Source: Nitrososphaerales archaeon TH1920 (GTDB taxonomy: Archaea > Thermoproteota > Nitrososphaeria > Nitrososphaerales > Nitrososphaeraceae). From it: DNA of 5,508 bases. A model generated the notes under the pieces. The model saw only the letters and a program-made list of their open reading frames with translations, was not told the origin of the DNA and searched no databases. The translations under genes and the position numbers were made by a program. The stretch is from contig JAATVM010000045.1 of the NCBI GenBank assembly GCA_014523495.1, positions 1 to 5,508 of the forward strand, read 5' to 3'. Below, one piece after another: positions 5,398 through 5,508 of this stretch (its first letter is position 1; each line of letters begins with the position of its first letter).

Positions 5398-5508
5398 ATG
5401 CTGTTATGGTTGGGAGAATTAACATTTTCCAGTTGGTTACTTTCATATGGTGCTGAACACCTAGCAACTAGATTTGGTGCAAGGTTTGTAGGAAGAACAT
5501 TACTGAGT
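5398..5508 (+). CDS. Start of a membrane protein, possibly Na+/Ca2+-exchanger-like (3' end missing)
   Basis: An ATG at 5398 opens a frame still open after 37 codons at the window edge. The peptide begins MLLWLGELTFSSWLLSYGAEHLA, a hydrophobic span, then RFGARFVGRTLLS. The pattern 'small-A-x-x-L/A-x-x-x-G-x-x-x-V-G-x-T-x-L-S' resembles the first helix and alpha-repeat entry of the CaCA cation-antiporter family (there typically 'GA..LA.rlGvs..viG.t...'). The decisive G-T-S-x-P-E type motif would lie beyond the edge, so this is a tentative family call. A TTG at 5374 in frame would add eight residues but is less likely than ATG. Confidence 0.45.
   Translation, partial: MLLWLGELTFSSWLLSYGAEHLATRFGARFVGRTLLS

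Overview
The window looks like a gene-dense piece of an AT-rich (roughly one-third G+C by eye) archaeal chromosome, most likely from the Nitrososphaeria (Thaumarchaeota), possibly close to Nitrosocosmicus. The grounds are an archaeal TFE-beta/RPC34-type transcription factor with an iron-sulfur cysteine cluster, an archaeal-type TruD, membrane-anchored proteins full of N-glycosylation sequons, and TATA-like boxes placed about 25 bp before start codons, which suggests leaderless or short-leader mRNAs. The organism is an inference from protein content; no rRNA or marker gene is present.

Layout. Positions 1-440 hold a probable start of a leftward gene running off the left edge (1-37) with a good TATA box, and a doubtful leftward small ORF or gene remnant (82-177, open back to 273). 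A promoter at 425-433 then drives the TFE-beta gene (489-899). It converges on a leftward gene for a membrane-anchored WHy/LEA14-like protein (910-1428), with a T-rich bidirectional terminator in the 10-bp gap. A divergent rightward paralogue of that protein follows (1567-2154), so the two share a 138-bp promoter region. Next is a 47-residue single-span membrane protein (2211-2354) whose stop codon overlaps the stop of a leftward Cas4/RecB-like iron-sulfur protein (2351-2986) with a degenerate active site. A 135-bp gap with two AAGCGCTT palindromes separates it from leftward truD (3122-4408). A short, apparently bidirectional promoter lies between truD and a rightward 58-residue Cys/His-rich zinc-finger-like protein (4489-4665). 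The right end holds an Hsp20 chaperone gene (4813-5199) and the first 37 codons of a probable multi-span membrane protein, perhaps a Na+/Ca2+-exchanger relative (5398-5508).

There is no single pathway. The genes are core information processing (TFE-beta, TruD), protein quality control (Hsp20), cell-surface proteins (the WHy pair) and several small or poorly known metal-binding or membrane proteins. I see no tRNA, rRNA, CRISPR array, transposase or other mobile element. The items most worth following up are the nuclease-like protein lacking its ExK pair, the divergent WHy pair, the Cys-rich microprotein and the paired palindromes.
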